A DNA stretch of 64,000 nucleotides from Amblyomma americanum (GCF_052857255.1 NC_135505.1:60803149-60867148); one strand, 5' to 3'; positions 9,912 to 22,638 are shown, numbered from the stretch's first letter. The notes: generated by a model not told the origin, from the letters alone. Numbers and translations are program-made.

Positions 9912-12900
9912 TTGGCGTTAGGAAGAAAAGTTGAATGCGGAGGGCACACTCATCAATAGCTGTGGATGTTTAGCGAAAGTTTTATTCAACAGATCGGCCG
10001 TAAGGAGAACTCAGGCCTGAAACAAGATGTGTCTACAGTTAATTCTGCACGCAGGCAAAAAACATTTAGGCTGCAAGAAATGTTATCCCTGCCAAAAAAT
10101 AGGGCAGCCTTTGAATTCATCTAAACTTGCTGCATTTGATCTTTGCACTTACATTACTGGCATCACGACCAACACTGTGCAAAGTCCAGCCAGGTGGGCT
10201 TAACTAAACAAGTGGCAGTGAGTATGCTTAGCCCAATACACAATGCCATTTTTTTGTTTTATTTGCTCCTCAGACAGTGTCTAAGAAGGCCAAGGCTAAG
10301 GTGTAAAAACCTGACAGGGCCTTGGTTCCTTGTACAATTTCTTGCATCAATAATCAGAACTCACAGCGGTGACATTTCGGTGAGTAGTTCGCATACAACA
10401 GAAAGCAACTTTCAATAAATATCAAAGACACGTATCACCTTCATTTGCCACAGTTCAGTAAACTGAAGCTTCCATATCCTTCAATGTGCTCTTTGAAAGA
10501 CAATCTTCAGAAAAGCATATAAGGAGAAAAAGTGCCGATTCTAACCTGGCGAATTCTGTCCAGAAGGTGCATCATACGTGTGGTCCTTGGAGCGGAAACC
10601 TGCATGTGAGAACCAGATTACATCCACTGAGACAAAAGATTACACACGCAACAGCTTATGTGGTGTTATGTGCATGACACAGCGAATATGGAATTCAATC
10701 ACGTAAAACAGCTTTTCAAGGTTTTGTAAATTCAGTAGGGAGAAGCTGAAAAGAAGAGTTCCAAAGCAAACATTCTTGACTTTTAGTTCTGCATGCAGGT
10801 ATTACATTTACATTCACGCAAACAGACAATTGCCTACAAATTTATACGCCAATAGAACAGTCAATAGCCATTGCATTGATGAATGAAGTTGCCCAATTTC
10901 TGGCTTCATGGGAGGGACAGAACAAGTCTCCCTACTCAGGCTTAGAACTAACGAGTGTCAGTTATGTTTAATAAAAAACACATTGATACAACTGTAACTT
11001 ATCTATTAAACCATTTATAGCTGTAGTACTGCACAATGGAAAACGTTTTCAAAGCATGGCTACTGGTAAAAATGTTCAGGTTACAGCTGCCCACGAATGT
11101 TGAAAATAGGCCGAACATGATGTTCCGCCTCCACCGTCTCCAAGGGCGTAATTAATCAAGTCGGTAAAACACCCACATCTAAACTGCACACTACTGTCTC
11201 TTGAGTGAAGTTAGAGCATACCATATTTACTCGTGTAATACCTGCACCTCCAATTTTGGGACAAGAGAAAAAAGGAAGAAACTGCCATGACCGAGTTTCA
11301 CAATGCACTTCTAAGTGCAGATCAGTTCATCAATGCGCTGTTCTGAAAAAGGTTTAAGGTTGCCAGCTTTTCTAACACCAAGGTTGGCACAAAAGAAGCC
11401 CATCTCTGAGGACACACTGATGAGGTGAGGTCATCGGAAGAGCGAGAGTGGGAGCCGAGGATGACGATGGCGAATATTCATGGCACAAGGCCAAATTGCA
11501 GCAAGGCATCACGCACGTTTGTCTACACATGGTGGGGTCAAACTCAAATTTCCAAGCATTCCACCCAGCAGAAGCCAGGGACAAGGTTTGCGTATCGTAG
11601 CACTGGTAGGTATACAGTGGCACTGGGAATCCAACAGCGGACATCCTACATGTGAGGTGCATGCTCCAATGGCTAGACCACCGCTATAGAGGCAGTGAAC
11701 ACGATGACAGGTTCTGAATAAAAGTGCGACTTGACACTTTGTCATCAGTTGCTGCATTATTCTGAGCATAATTCCAGCGCTACACTGGTTTTAAAGAAAT
11801 TTTGTGATGCGTGAAGGCTAGACTCATGTAAGGGCCCAAGTCGGGAACTAAAAGAAAGAACACTGCAGGTCAACAAATCTGGTAAGCCTGGTGCTACTTC
11901 TACCAAAAGGTGTGCAGAACAATCAGTATTACACGAAAACTAAAAAAACTGTCATAGTGCACCTTACGCAGCGAAATGTCACCTGCTCTTAAAGAAGCCT
12001 TAAAATGAAATGGAAGTTGTCATAATGCAGGGTAAATGAACACAGCAAGAAATACTGTTTTGAAATAGTAAGTAATGCTATGCACTTCACGAAATGAGGT
12101 CATTAACTTGTGAGCAACCACAAGGAATCTTCTTGTACTGTACAGCAAAGCAAAAAAATTCCCATAAAGCAGTGAACAGCTGCACATACAATAACATATA
12201 CAATACACAGAATGATACTAACGCCACAGGTTTTGCAGAGCTATAATCTTCACAAGGCCCCAACCAGCAGACAAAGCAACAGTGTGAAGTAGTGGAGTCA
12301 CACTCAATTATGTTAACATGGATGTTTAAAGATGCAAGGCCGTACAGCACAAGAATCAAGATAAAAATTGAAGCGTCAAACACAGATGCACCAAAAGCCT
12401 AGCTATTCCAGCGCATGCAATTTTCACCTTTGACATTTTTGCTTTAAAAAAACAAGAAAGAACGTTGTATCAATGAAAAAATCAATTTGCATACTTAGCG
12501 GAACGATCACACTATGCCCAGCATAATTGCATATTGTGCTCCTTCATATGATGTCCCTTTAAGTTTTTTCACAATGACCATCACCTCCGTTCCAGAGACC
12601 TTGCTTCGATCTCTGTATAACAGGATGGTTTCTCATTCACCTTACTTTGCACCAAAAATAAAGGCGTCATTTTCTACAATTTGCATTTTCAATTGACAAT
12701 AATCTTTTGGAACCAGTGATCTTTTATCAAACATGAGCTCCAGCTGCTTATTTTATTCAATTCTCCAAGTCACGAAGTTACTTTACAAATGGGCATGCAA
12801 AATCTTAGTGACACCGGCACAGACTGTCTTGCAAAAGTATGCAACATATTCTGAATGGTATGACTGCCCTGAAACATACGCCAGTTCGACCCACTGTTTT

Positions 12901-13520
12901 TTGGAATGCCCCGCGACCATTAAATTTTGCCTCTACACCCCTTTTTCATGGAGTGCCTGGCTTGTCTAAGACAGCTGGAAGACTGGCTTGCGCGTGTACA
13001 TCAGGTCTCACTCTCTTCCTGGTGCTTGATTTTAAGTGACCAAATACAGTTATTCTAACACTAATATTGCTAAATGCACAATGCAAACAATACACAGGTC
13101 GGAGGTTGCATTTGATTGCTGTAAATGGTCATGTGTTCTGTCTGTGGCATGACTGAATTTCGGAATCTTTCAGAGCCTAATCTAAACTGTTCTACCAAAG
13201 TACGCCAATGGTTTCTGCTGCATGACTCTTCAGCCAAAAAGAAAAAAAGAACCTGGTGCTCCCTCAGCATCCGTAACACCTGAAGAGGCAGCTGTGCAGC
13301 CATCCATTATTCCCGTTATTCCCTCCTTCCCTCGCCTTTCCCAAGGCGCTCGTCATTTCTGTGGAAAAAAATTGTTTACGAAAAGAGTCCACTAAACAAA
13401 CTTTTTGTTTTGAGGGCGATTCCCATTTTCTTTGTTATTTATATCCCTGTAATGAAAACAATTACATCGAAATTATTTTCAAAAACGATGCACCACTGCA
13501 CATGCAAATTTTCAGGTTAT
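9912..13520. other. No gene recognised; probable intron/intergenic DNA
   Basis: A/T-rich, no open frame with a known signature on either strand. The string around 11223-11250 (ATATTTACTCGTGTAATACCTG) resembles the ends of a widespread DNA-transposon type, and an ACTCATGTAAGGGC string near 11823 echoes it. I could not define an element. Confidence 0.35.
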
Positions 13521-13563
13521 GAACATCAAGCAATGGGGTCATGAAAGGCTGGCAGGCAAGGAA

Positions 13564-13681
13564 GGTATTGAAGGCTTCTTCCTCTGGAACGTTGTACACA
13601 TTGGCTTAGAAATAATAGGCATGGTATTGAAGGCTTCTTCCTCTGGAACATTGTACACATTGGCTTATAAATAATGGCCTT
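13564..13681 (-). repeat. 59 bp tandem duplication, possible duplicated exon
   Basis: Two copies of a 59 bp unit (13564-13622 and 13623-13681) differ at a few sites. On the minus strand each can encode ANVYNVPEEEAFNT after a TTATAAG or TTCTAAG AG dinucleotide. A diverged relative (KVYILPEEEPSKAI) lies at 14077-14146. The period is not a multiple of three, so both units cannot be read in one frame without splicing. Confidence 0.5.
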
Positions 13682-14076
13682 TAAAAGAAACAGAGCAAAG
13701 GAGTGTCTCATTAAAATGAACACAAATGCCACAAGCACCAGAGCTTGTATGCTTTTGTGTAAACGGAAATGTGAAGAGAAGCAGCGAGCATTCACAAAAA
13801 CGACATCTGACAACACATTGTGTGGTTTTCTTTCTTCCCTAGGCATGAAATGTGAAAAGATATGGTCAAAAACGAAGAACTACAACTGGCATTGTGCATT
13901 AATACAAGGACAAATATTTGCAATTGATGTTTTCTAGCAGCTAAAATGCACTGCCAATAGTGGTATATTCTGCACAGTTGGTCTGGACAGTTGTCTAGGC
14001 AAAGGCAGATGGCTTCCTGCAAAGCTAACTTTGCACATGCATATATGACGGTATGGTTCTGCATATGTTCGCAGCA

Positions 14077-14146
14077 CTAGATTGCTTTCGAAGGTTCTTC
14101 CTCAGGCAGGATGTACACTTTGTCCTCATAATAATCTTCCTCATTA
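14077..14146 (-). CDS. Candidate terminal exon encoding an acidic C-terminus
   Basis: On the minus strand, TTTGAATTTGCAG (a good 3' splice site) is followed by an open frame. It reads NEEDYYEDKVYILPEEEP then SKAI and a TAG at 14079-14077. The acidic stretch and its resemblance to the duplicated unit at 13564-13681 suggest real, possibly alternative, exons. No family recognised. Only 23 residues are visible, so confidence is low. Confidence 0.3.
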
Positions 14147-15092
14147 CTGCAAATTCAAACAGAGCGTAGTAGCCTAAGCACAAGTCTCTAAAGGCACAAA
14201 TTGTTCATATGCGTTGTGTGTACAGCACGTAAAATGTAGTAGGCACTCGTGTGTTTGAAAGGCATCTGGTTGTTTCTACGGCTTCATGCAAGTACAAAGC
14301 CAGATATCACTACTACTACCGAGCATGTCAGTTTACATGCTTTCATTAGAAACACACCTCTAAATAAGGGTTGGAAGCATTTTGAAAGGTTAATGCTTGG
14401 CAGCTTGTAGTACCAGGACTACATATGTCAGCGATATCAAGCAGAGCACGAAATAATAAGTGCGCAATAAACCTAAATGCTATTAGTGGAGGTGCGTACG
14501 TGCTCTATATATCCAGTATTCACAGATTGGCACAAGTGTTGTGAATTGGGCTTGCTGGTTACCGACCACATTTGAAACAGCAAGGACGGGACATAGCAAG
14601 GAGATGCCACGAGTGCCGATTATCAACAGGTTTTACTCCAAGAAGGTGACGAATGCATGTTATATAGCTTTGGCAAGCTAAGGACAACAAAAAAATAATT
14701 TAAAAAAGTGCACAGTGTGGTTTGACAGAGAAAACTGCACGTGCTAAGCTAGGCTGCTAACAAGACCTCAAAGGGCAAGACACAGAGAGTAACAAAACAA
14801 TTGTAAACATGTAACAACAAGAATTCATGACAAGTGTATAAGACATCTAAAATCTAATGACAAGGTGCGCATCAAAAACATGATGATGACATGAGAGGGA
14901 GCCACGAAACGAGCAAAACAAGTGCAAACAAGTAACAACAAAAAATTCACAACGTGCAAGGCAGCTAAAATCTAATGGCAGGGCGTGCGTCATAAATACG
15001 ATGATCTAGAAATGCGATTCCTTGGGAAAAAGGGTTACAGATGGTGTGATAACACAATGTTGTTCTTCCTTCTTAATCATGAATGCTTCCCT

Positions 15093-15218
<126 letters not shown>

Positions 15219-15650
15219 AAACCTATGTATGTTCCTAAGCTTTCTGAAATAAAACTAGTTAATCGGCAGCGCTCATGGTGCCTCTTTACTGTGTCCCGTC
15301 CTTGCACTGTTTAGTTATGATATACTGGCATCCCAGTGTTGATTGCAATGGCTGATTACCTAATTTCAACAGCCATCTTCATTGTGTGTGGCATTAAGAT
15401 GCCACGAAAATGCATATACATAAGAATAAAGTGCACTCTCTGTTTTGCCAGCACCCAAGAAGACCACCAGGCCGAAATTCTCCTAGCACACGCAACTGAG
15501 TAAGTACTTAGGGGAATGTGAGAACAACCTAAGCTCCAAAATGACCTGCACCCCGTATATAAATGCTGCCAAGTCAAAACCTACCGTATTCGTCACAAAT
15601 TGCCCAGAAGGATTCTGATGTGCCTAACTTGGCATATAGTCATCAGAAAT

Positions 15651-15780
15651 TCAAAGGAATGGATACACAGTTTGAAAAAATATGAGCCCGAGGATATCAT
15701 CTGCATAGTTTGGCAGCAGTTGTCCATAGAGGTTGTTCCTCCAGCATCTAGCCATCCTCCTGCGAATACGCTTGATTTGC
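15651..15780 (-). CDS. Candidate exon with a basic helix-like segment
   Basis: On the minus strand, TGTGTGTCACTTTGCAG is a strong acceptor match. It is followed by an open frame QIKRIRRRMARCWRNNLYGQ and LLPNYADDILGLIFF, ending at TGA (15653-15651). The composition looks protein-like (basic amphipathic then acidic) but I recognise no family. It may be part of the same minus-strand transcription unit as the zinc-finger exon, or chance. Confidence 0.25.
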
Positions 15781-16412
15781 CTGCAAAGTGACACACAGAA
15801 GAGCATAACATGCACAAGGGAAAGCCTTAATTACTCAAAAGCAGAATTTAATACAGTAGCCACTTGTACATAAAGAAGGCAGAGAATATTTAGTGTGATC
15901 TATCATGGCCCTTAATGCCTTAGAAGAAGCCATTAAACTGCAGGAATACATTTCATCTTGACAAGAAACCACGGCAGCAGAGACGACACCCATGCATAGG
16001 ATACCAATGGTGTGATGCATATAGGCAAAGCTGATGCAAGTTTAGATGGACTGGCTAAGGTAAAACAATAATCTACTGCATCAAGCAAGTGCCAGGAGCC
16101 AGCAGAGTGCACCCTAAATTGCACATCAGATATGTTGCGGCAGCTTCCTATTTTACCCGCATGCATGGCTTTATTCATCTCAAAGCAAAGCTATCCTTGT
16201 GGATGTGATCTCAGAGATAAATTCAAAGTGACCACTGATAATATGCAGTCAGGTGTACAAAAACGTTCAGATATTAAAAACTAAATTAGAGAGTGCATTC
16301 TCTCCACTGTGGGCACTCGGGGCCGCTTTGGGCCCTTGGGTTTACTTCCCTGCGATGTTGTCCTCCCTAGTTACCTTAAATGACAAGGGAGGGCACCTGC
16401 ATTGCAACAACC

Positions 16413-16564
16413 CTAGCGCCGACAGACGGTGTGACTGTTAAAGGCATTGTGGACACAGTGCTCTCTCTCTTTTTGTGTCAGGAGCTCGTCGCATGCGGAC
16501 ATGTCGGCATTGCACTCCACGAGGCCTCGCAGGAACTTTTCCAGCGAGCTGATACCAGTGACGC
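16413..16564 (-). CDS. Candidate exon, SLEKFLRGLVECNAD-type frame
   Basis: The minus-strand frame VTGISSLEKFLRGLVECNAD, followed by MSACDELLTQKEREHC, ends at a TAG (16415-16413). An AG (ACTGTTAG) could serve as acceptor, but the pyrimidine tract is weak. The composition is plausible for protein, with several Cys and alternating hydrophobics. No family recognised. Confidence 0.22.
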
Positions 16565-16702
16565 TAACAGTATAAGGCAGCCGAGGATGCCTTTTTTATC
16601 CTTTTGCGCCCAAGCTTTGAGCTTGTAGCAGGAGAAATTTTGCATGAAGCATAGGTTTATGTGCTTACGTGAGCACCCAGATGATTCCGACGTTTTTGCC
16701 AA

Positions 16703-17879
16703 TATTTGTTACATCAAAGCATACAGGGAACATTCGAACCCTACAGTTCTTAAAGGCGGCAACTCCGGCCTGTGATGCAAGGTGGCCAGGGCACCGTTGA
16801 GATAAAAATACATTTTAAATGACCCCCCAACCCCTTTACGCGACCACGTGTTGCCTGGCTGTGTGATACTGAATGTAGAATTAGTGTCCGATTAGAGATA
16901 CGACACCATACTGCAGTAATGCCTCTTTAGAAACAATGCGTCGTTCTACCTTACTGCTCCTGTTCTAACCCAACATTTTAGCTTTCAAGGAATTGAAAAG
17001 TGAAGGAAATTGATGGACAATGCAGCTAAGCTGAATGTTATGAACCCTGGTATCAATCAGTGAACAATCGCTGGCATTATAACGACATCCTCAGATAGTT
17101 GTTGGGCCCCAAATTGGTCTCAAAAACATTAGTCACCATAACTTGGACCTTTTAATCCAGCACAGTGCCATTACCTGCATTTGTTGAGTTAAGCAGTGTA
17201 CGCCAGTACAGATCTAAACAATGGTAGAGCAGATGTCTACCCTAATCAGTCCTGTAGGGTCAGTAAGACTAATAATCAAGTCGTCTGCAGAGCCGCTCCC
17301 CATGGATACTGCATTAGGTATGACATGCAGAGGCCTAACAATTGTCTAGTGCCACGAGTGACTGTATCATAAAAGCAAGCAGATTTATGAAAGCCTCGGT
17401 GAAACGATTAGGAATCTAGTTCTTCAAGAGATCTTGATCATACATCCTACAAGAATACCTAACTTGATATTGCTGAGAATTTGTATTACCATGCTGAACT
17501 GCAATCAGTATATTATTTGTGACACATATACAAGCTGTGTAATTTTGGCATGAAACAAGGCACAGATAGCACTAATCTATGTTAAACTTAAAAATGTGGC
17601 TTATGCAAGTTGAATCCTCTAATTAAAACATCAGGGCACAAACCTAATCTAAAGACCATCAGAGTAGGAATATGCATTTATAACCATTAATCTGGATCTT
17701 TGCAGTCACAGATATTTATATGTAGATGAAAACTATGATATTAACAACCATAAAGGAGATATGAAGCTGTGAAATAAAATTTGAACATTGTTACATTACC
17801 GCTGGTGACTCAGTAGAAACATTAAATATTATCTCGCAGCCTAATCTATCATGAATGATCAGAAGGTGGTAATGCTTTC
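16703..17879. other. No feature recognised
   Basis: A/T-rich sequence without a supported gene, repeat boundary or open frame on either strand. Confidence 0.4.
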
Positions 17880-18900
17880 GGGCCACATACACAGATGTAG
17901 GGGCATCATGGGACGATGGGGATGCAACATCACGGTTGTTTGCCAAGCCACTGCCGGCCTACAATGTGACCCTATGCTCTTTCACATAAAAGTTTTTACT
18001 TTCGAAGACACGTCAATGTATCAATATGTAGCGGGATAAGCTGTGCCGAGCGGCAGCACTGGCCAGATCTATGGGGTACAGAAGGAAGCGCAGTGCAATG
18101 CAGGTATTCTTCCCAAGCCAATCACCAGTGTCAGTGTTTTGTAACCCAAAGCATGGTGTCGAGGCATGGCATCACAAAATAGGATACCAACGAAAACATC
18201 AAGAGCAAGAGATACATGCTTCATAGAAAAGTGAATATTGAAGCACAGTTGGCTGGTGCCACTTGTTTCAACAAACTTGACGTCAATCGTGGGTTTTATC
18301 AGATGCTATTAGACGAACAATCGCCCAAAATCTGCACCTCCAGTACATTGTACGGCCTTTGGCTTATGCTCTGCATCAGAAATATTTCAAAAGGAAATCA
18401 GTCAAGCACTGGATAGTCTGCCTGGAATGAGTGTACATAGACATATTGATCTGGCACGCAACAAAAGCCAACCATGACAGTCATTTGAGGGCAGTGCTTA
18501 AGGCGATTCATGAAGCTGATTTCACACTGAACAAAGAGAAATGCATCTTTGGCGCTGAAGAAGACCGAGATGCAATAACAAGGGAAGAAATAAAGACGGA
18601 TGAAAATCTCATCCAGTGTGTTGTAAACTTCCCCCCATCATCGAAGCATGATGTGCAAAGGTTCTTGGGAGCAGTGAGTTGCTTCAGGAAGTACATTCCC
18701 TGTCTGTCGGAAAAGACAATAGCTCTGGAGGACACAGTTTAATCCGACAGAACTTCACTCTTTGAGTGGAACAATGTGCCCATGGAACACCAAAAAAAAA
18801 GTTGGGGAAACCGAGACTCCTATACCACATTTCATGCATATCAGGAAATGCTGCGAAATCTAGCCCGCCTGTCCATGCAGTCAAAGACCAATTTGATAAG
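17880..18900 (+). pseudogene. Decayed Ty3/Gypsy pol fragment, copy 2
   Basis: Homologous to copy 1 (256-998 plus 6726-6840) but uninterrupted. The frame at 18216-18416 has FNKLDVNRGFYQMLLDEQSP. The frame at 18431-18742 has MYIDILIWHATKANHDSHLR, a damaged YIDD box lacking one Asp, then DFTLNKEKCIFGAEE and DVQRFLGAVSCFRKYIP. These are motifs of Ty3/Gypsy reverse transcriptase. No LTRs, protease or integrase were found beside it. Both copies appear to end at similar places, suggesting a shared truncated source. Confidence 0.7.
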
Positions 18901-18984
18901 AGGCTTTCAGAGCGAATTGCTGCAACTCAATATGTGCCCGAAAAGTAGTTCGCTCAGTGAAAATTATAGCCAGAAGACCTGAAC

Positions 18985-19430
18985 ACTGGGCGCCTCTAAG
19001 TTTTGACCGTTATTTTCAACGCTAACACTTCGTTCTATACCACTCTGTTTTCATCCAAATACTCAATAAGGTTTTGAGAAAAATTAATGATATGTGGCGA
19101 AGTATGGTTTGACGAACACACAAATTTCGCAGCCTCTGCAGCGTTGCCTGCTATGTATGAAATGGAGTAAAAGTGCAGGAAAAAAAGTGAACAAAAATTC
19201 AAGGCATGAATACAGAGCTGGCAAGAATGAAATCTGGACGGAAGTGCTATATAATTGTGCAGGAGACAAATATTAGTTTGGACCTACCTAAAGAGAATGA
19301 AAAATAATAAGCCCCTGCCTGCACCACTGACGTATAATCGGCTTAATCCAATTTTAAAATAAATTGAAAGGCCCAAAGGCAATGGCATACTTTTTCCAAC
19401 TGTAGGTGGGGAAAATGAAAAAAAATGAGG
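18985..19430. other. No feature recognised
   Basis: A/T-rich spacer between the Gypsy fragment and the GC-rich block. No supported frame. Confidence 0.35.
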
Positions 19431-20690
19431 GGGCAAAAACCTACATAGCAACCCACAGCCGGGGAAGCGGGCCCGGGGAGACTCCCCTGATCTCCCCTGG
19501 GGCGTAGCGGAAGGGTTTGGATGACTGGCATAGGAATTGGGACTTTGATGGTGCTATGGGAATTGGGAAGGGAATGGGGACACCTAGTTTTGGCTCTGAT
19601 CCTTCAATTGTCTCGACTCCATTTCTGGCCTGTCTGGCCAGGACAGGGAGAGCACCGAGATTGCCCTTTGATGCGGCTCCACTCACGGGATGCCCAGCCA
19701 CTCACAAACGCAATGGGCTCCGACCGACGGAGACGGGAAAACCTAACCCTGGGTCAGCTACCTCGGGCTCCTCCACGACTTTGAGGGTTTGTTTCATACT
19801 TGACAGCTACTTGCGGTCGAGGGGTTTTCTCAGTTTTTCGTACTCCAGAAGTATGTGTGGTGTGGTCCAGCCAGTAGAGGCTTAGGCCGTCAGCCTATCG
19901 ACCCACCGGCCCTCGGGGCCATGACCTAACACCTCCGGCGGGACACACCTGTGCTTCCAACCAACCAGCCATACACTTATTTTTTTCCCCTAGCTTGCTC
20001 CATGCCTACTGAGGAAGGAATGTTCTATGCCGGGTGACCGGGCCACAAACCAAGAACATGGCTTAGGGTGAGATCACCGGGCCTACTCCGCCGGAACTCC
20101 ACGACATCGACGGTTTTTGCACCGGTCGTACTACGCACCCCTTACCTCGGCGTCCCGCAATGACCCCCATGGCCCTCCGGTCAACCGCGAGGCAGCCTCC
20201 CCGAGGACATCGGTTCCGAGAAGCCTGGCTGCTGCAAACCGTCGCGTGGATTTGGCCTCTCCGTAGCCAGAAACCAACGCATCAATCGCCAAAAGTGCAT
20301 GTCCCCGAGTGCAGAAGCTGGATGCATGTATTTGAAAACCTTTTGACTTTTTGACATGCCTTCCGTGCCAGATTCCATGGGTCCAGACTGATGATATAAC
20401 CAGGCCTGCCTCCGCTCAGGCATCGAACCTCACTGGCGCAACTGGCCCTCGCAGTCCCTTGGGAGTCGCTCCCACACCCATGGGGTTTTGCATCCCCAGA
20501 GGATGGGCACCAGCCAATCCCTCCCCACCGCTGCTGGCGTTGCACCGGAACAAAGCCTAGTAGCCGAAACTACACCGGCCAATATCCGATGGCGAGCGAG
20601 GGGGGGAGGGGGGCCATGGGCAGGCTGCACAATCGGATTCCCCCCCCCCCCCAGTGCAGGAGACAGGAGCAGTGCAAAAAACATTAAACA
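19431..20690. other. GC-rich unclassified block, possibly a retroelement 5' region
   Basis: A sharp rise in G+C sets this block off from its neighbours. It holds overlapping open frames on both strands (for example 19517-19885 plus) and a poly-C run near 20641-20653. The style resembles the GC-rich leaders of LINE-A and LINE-B, but I saw no direct match to them. No protein family recognised. Confidence 0.3.
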
Positions 20691-20879
20691 TGTTCTCATA
20701 GGCTGTGAAGCCACTGAACCAGATACCAGAGAGAGAACACAGCTTTCCAGCAGATTCTGAGATAGTGAAAGCAAAATAGAGAAATTCCATGAAATGTCAC
20801 AGAAATCGAGAATACAGCTTAGAACATGTAAAATAACCATGAATGTAAAAAAATAGCAGGATTCAGTCTGGAAAAAGGA

Positions 20880-21838
20880 AGGGCAGTACAAAACAAATAA
20901 AACAATGCACCACTTTAACTTATTAGGCAAGGCGGTAGACGCCACCGGCCTGATATAAAGAGGATGCGAATAGATATCAAGGGGAGATTTTCTGATGCGT
21001 GGTACACACATTCCTCAATACATCGTTTTACTGGATAGGAGCATCAAGCTATGGGTCAGCATAGCTGGCTGCAGTTCCTTTGGAGTGCTCTTCCCCTGGC
21101 TACTGGTACTCCTATACTGCCTGCAAAATGAGAATGCAAAAAACAGGCCAAGCAAAAAACAGCAAAAGAACCCAGCATTTTTCATAACGGGAAGTAGTCC
21201 CGCATTTTAAAAGAGACCATTTAGCCCAATCGAAGAGCAGCATGCATTCTTCATTCCTGTATAGCGGCTATTGGGAGTCGGAAAAGGCATTGTATACCTG
21301 TATGCCATGCGAGCATGAATAAGAAGACGACTTCTGTATACAAAAAAAAGCCGCTGACTTGCCATAACTAGAAGCTGTTTGTACCAGTTTTTGCCGTAAA
21401 CTGCTGGTTACAGGTACCACCATCGGGGTATTGTTCACCAGCTTCCACGAGTCACGTACTGCACAGTTTTGGAAAGAAAACCAGCGCGAAGGATGGCGGC
21501 ACAGAACAGGAAAACACGCGAAGCTGTCCTGTGTGCGTCGTGCTGTGCTCCTGTTCTTAGTCTCCGTCCTTTGCACTGGTTTTCTTTCTACAATCATGTA
21601 CCAACCCTCCCAGCTCTCCACTCGACTGAATAACACACCATGAACGGCTACCAAGCATATCGCCAGAGAATTCATAAAGCATCACCCCTTTTACGGCAAA
21701 GCTATAGATTGAAAAAGAGCTAATTGTTGCATTTGCTTTGTGATTACGGACACAGAAGAATGCATACATACCACAATTGTGAATGGCGTGAGCTCTACGA
21801 ACGCGCAGGCTTTGCTAGAGCCTGCTACAAGAGAAATA
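20880..21838 (-). repeat. Repeat X, copy 1 (unclassified dispersed repeat)
   Basis: Read on the minus strand this matches 54057-54810 on the plus strand over most of its length. Shared blocks include GCCGTTCATGGTG, GTACCTGTAACC and GGGACTACTTCCCG. No intact frame or terminal repeats were found. A foldback element (21430-21640) is inserted in this copy and missing from the other. Its upper edge meets LINE-C reverse transcriptase near 21838, and the junction base is uncertain. Confidence 0.65.
21430..21640 (-). mobile_element. Foldback (head plus hairpin) insertion A
   Basis: Arms 21472-21510 and 21550-21588 are inverted repeats of 39 bases with some mismatches. On the minus strand they are preceded by a head reading GCTGGGAGGGTTGGTACATG. 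The same head type precedes hairpins at 56491 and 59744. Repeat X copy 2 lacks this insert (around 54270-54290). Imperfect direct repeats resembling ACTCGTGGAAGCTGG flank it. Confidence 0.65.
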
Positions 21839-22638
21839 AGGCGTATAATGTCTAATGTAAAACCCTCCCCTTGATTTTTAAGCAATAGAACTATTTCAGC
21901 AAGACGCCACTCATAGGGAATCCAAGGACCTTTAATGAAATGGTTAACTACAGCCAATAGGTCTTTTTGATCATAGATGAAGTGACCTTATCAGGCCACA
22001 AGCTACTGGGGATAAGCGCAGAACAATTTGCGACAGCTCAGGCATAGACACCTCAGTGAAATCACTTGAGGTGCATGTGACTATAGCCGTAGAAGGTGGA
22101 GCAGATGTAAAGCGAAGCTCTAGGCCGCACACAATATCCTCTAAGGCCTTTGCGATGTCAGCAGGGGACTGAACGAGGGACTCAATGTTGGCAGCCGGAG
22201 GAATCACTTTTTTGCGCCTTATGAAATTAAACAAAGCTCGTTTATTTCCCAATTGCAAAAGGAAATTATAATGATTGGTATTACACTCCTTTGCGTGGGA
22301 GACAGTGCAATTAAATGTTGCTGCAACATACTTATAATCCAACCAATTTTTTGGGTACTGATTTATGAGAAGTTTCTTCCGAGCTGCTTGCTGTCATCTA
22401 TATGCACGCATGCACTCAGCATTCCACCAATTGTTAGCGACTGCACCCTTGGTTCCCTTGACCAAAAATTCAACTTTTGCCTTGCACGTTCCAGTACTGA
22501 ACATAGATGTGTAGCCTTACATACGGCACTTGTCTTAGCGCATCTGTCTGAAGTGATTTTGAGAGCTGATTTTAGTGCGTCTTTAAAGCAACTGTAATTT
22601 ATTAACGTGTGCTGATGTCACTCGGAAAGAGTTAACTG
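21839..22638 (-). pseudogene. LINE-C piece 5: linker and start of reverse transcriptase
   Basis: Frames on the minus strand give a linker block (KKVIPPAANIESLVQSPADI, 22342-21971). Then comes an early RT block, WIPYEWRLAEIVLLLKNQGE, at 21957-21840. This matches WLPHSWKVAKIILLLQDTKK of LINE-D at about 46400. The palm with its catalytic residues is absent: the LINE is cut by repeat X. The upper end (22635-22638, ACTG) is the TSD of the Gypsy composite, and the LINE continues at 32240. Confidence 0.75.

Noticed and set aside
11418..11450. Hammerhead-like CTGATGAG string
   Set aside because: The second core element (GAAA) and a convincing stem II are absent.
19431..20690. Assignment of the GC-rich block as a host CpG-island gene
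   Set aside because: Frames are short and open on both strands with no family match; a retroelement leader is at least as likely, so it is left unassigned.
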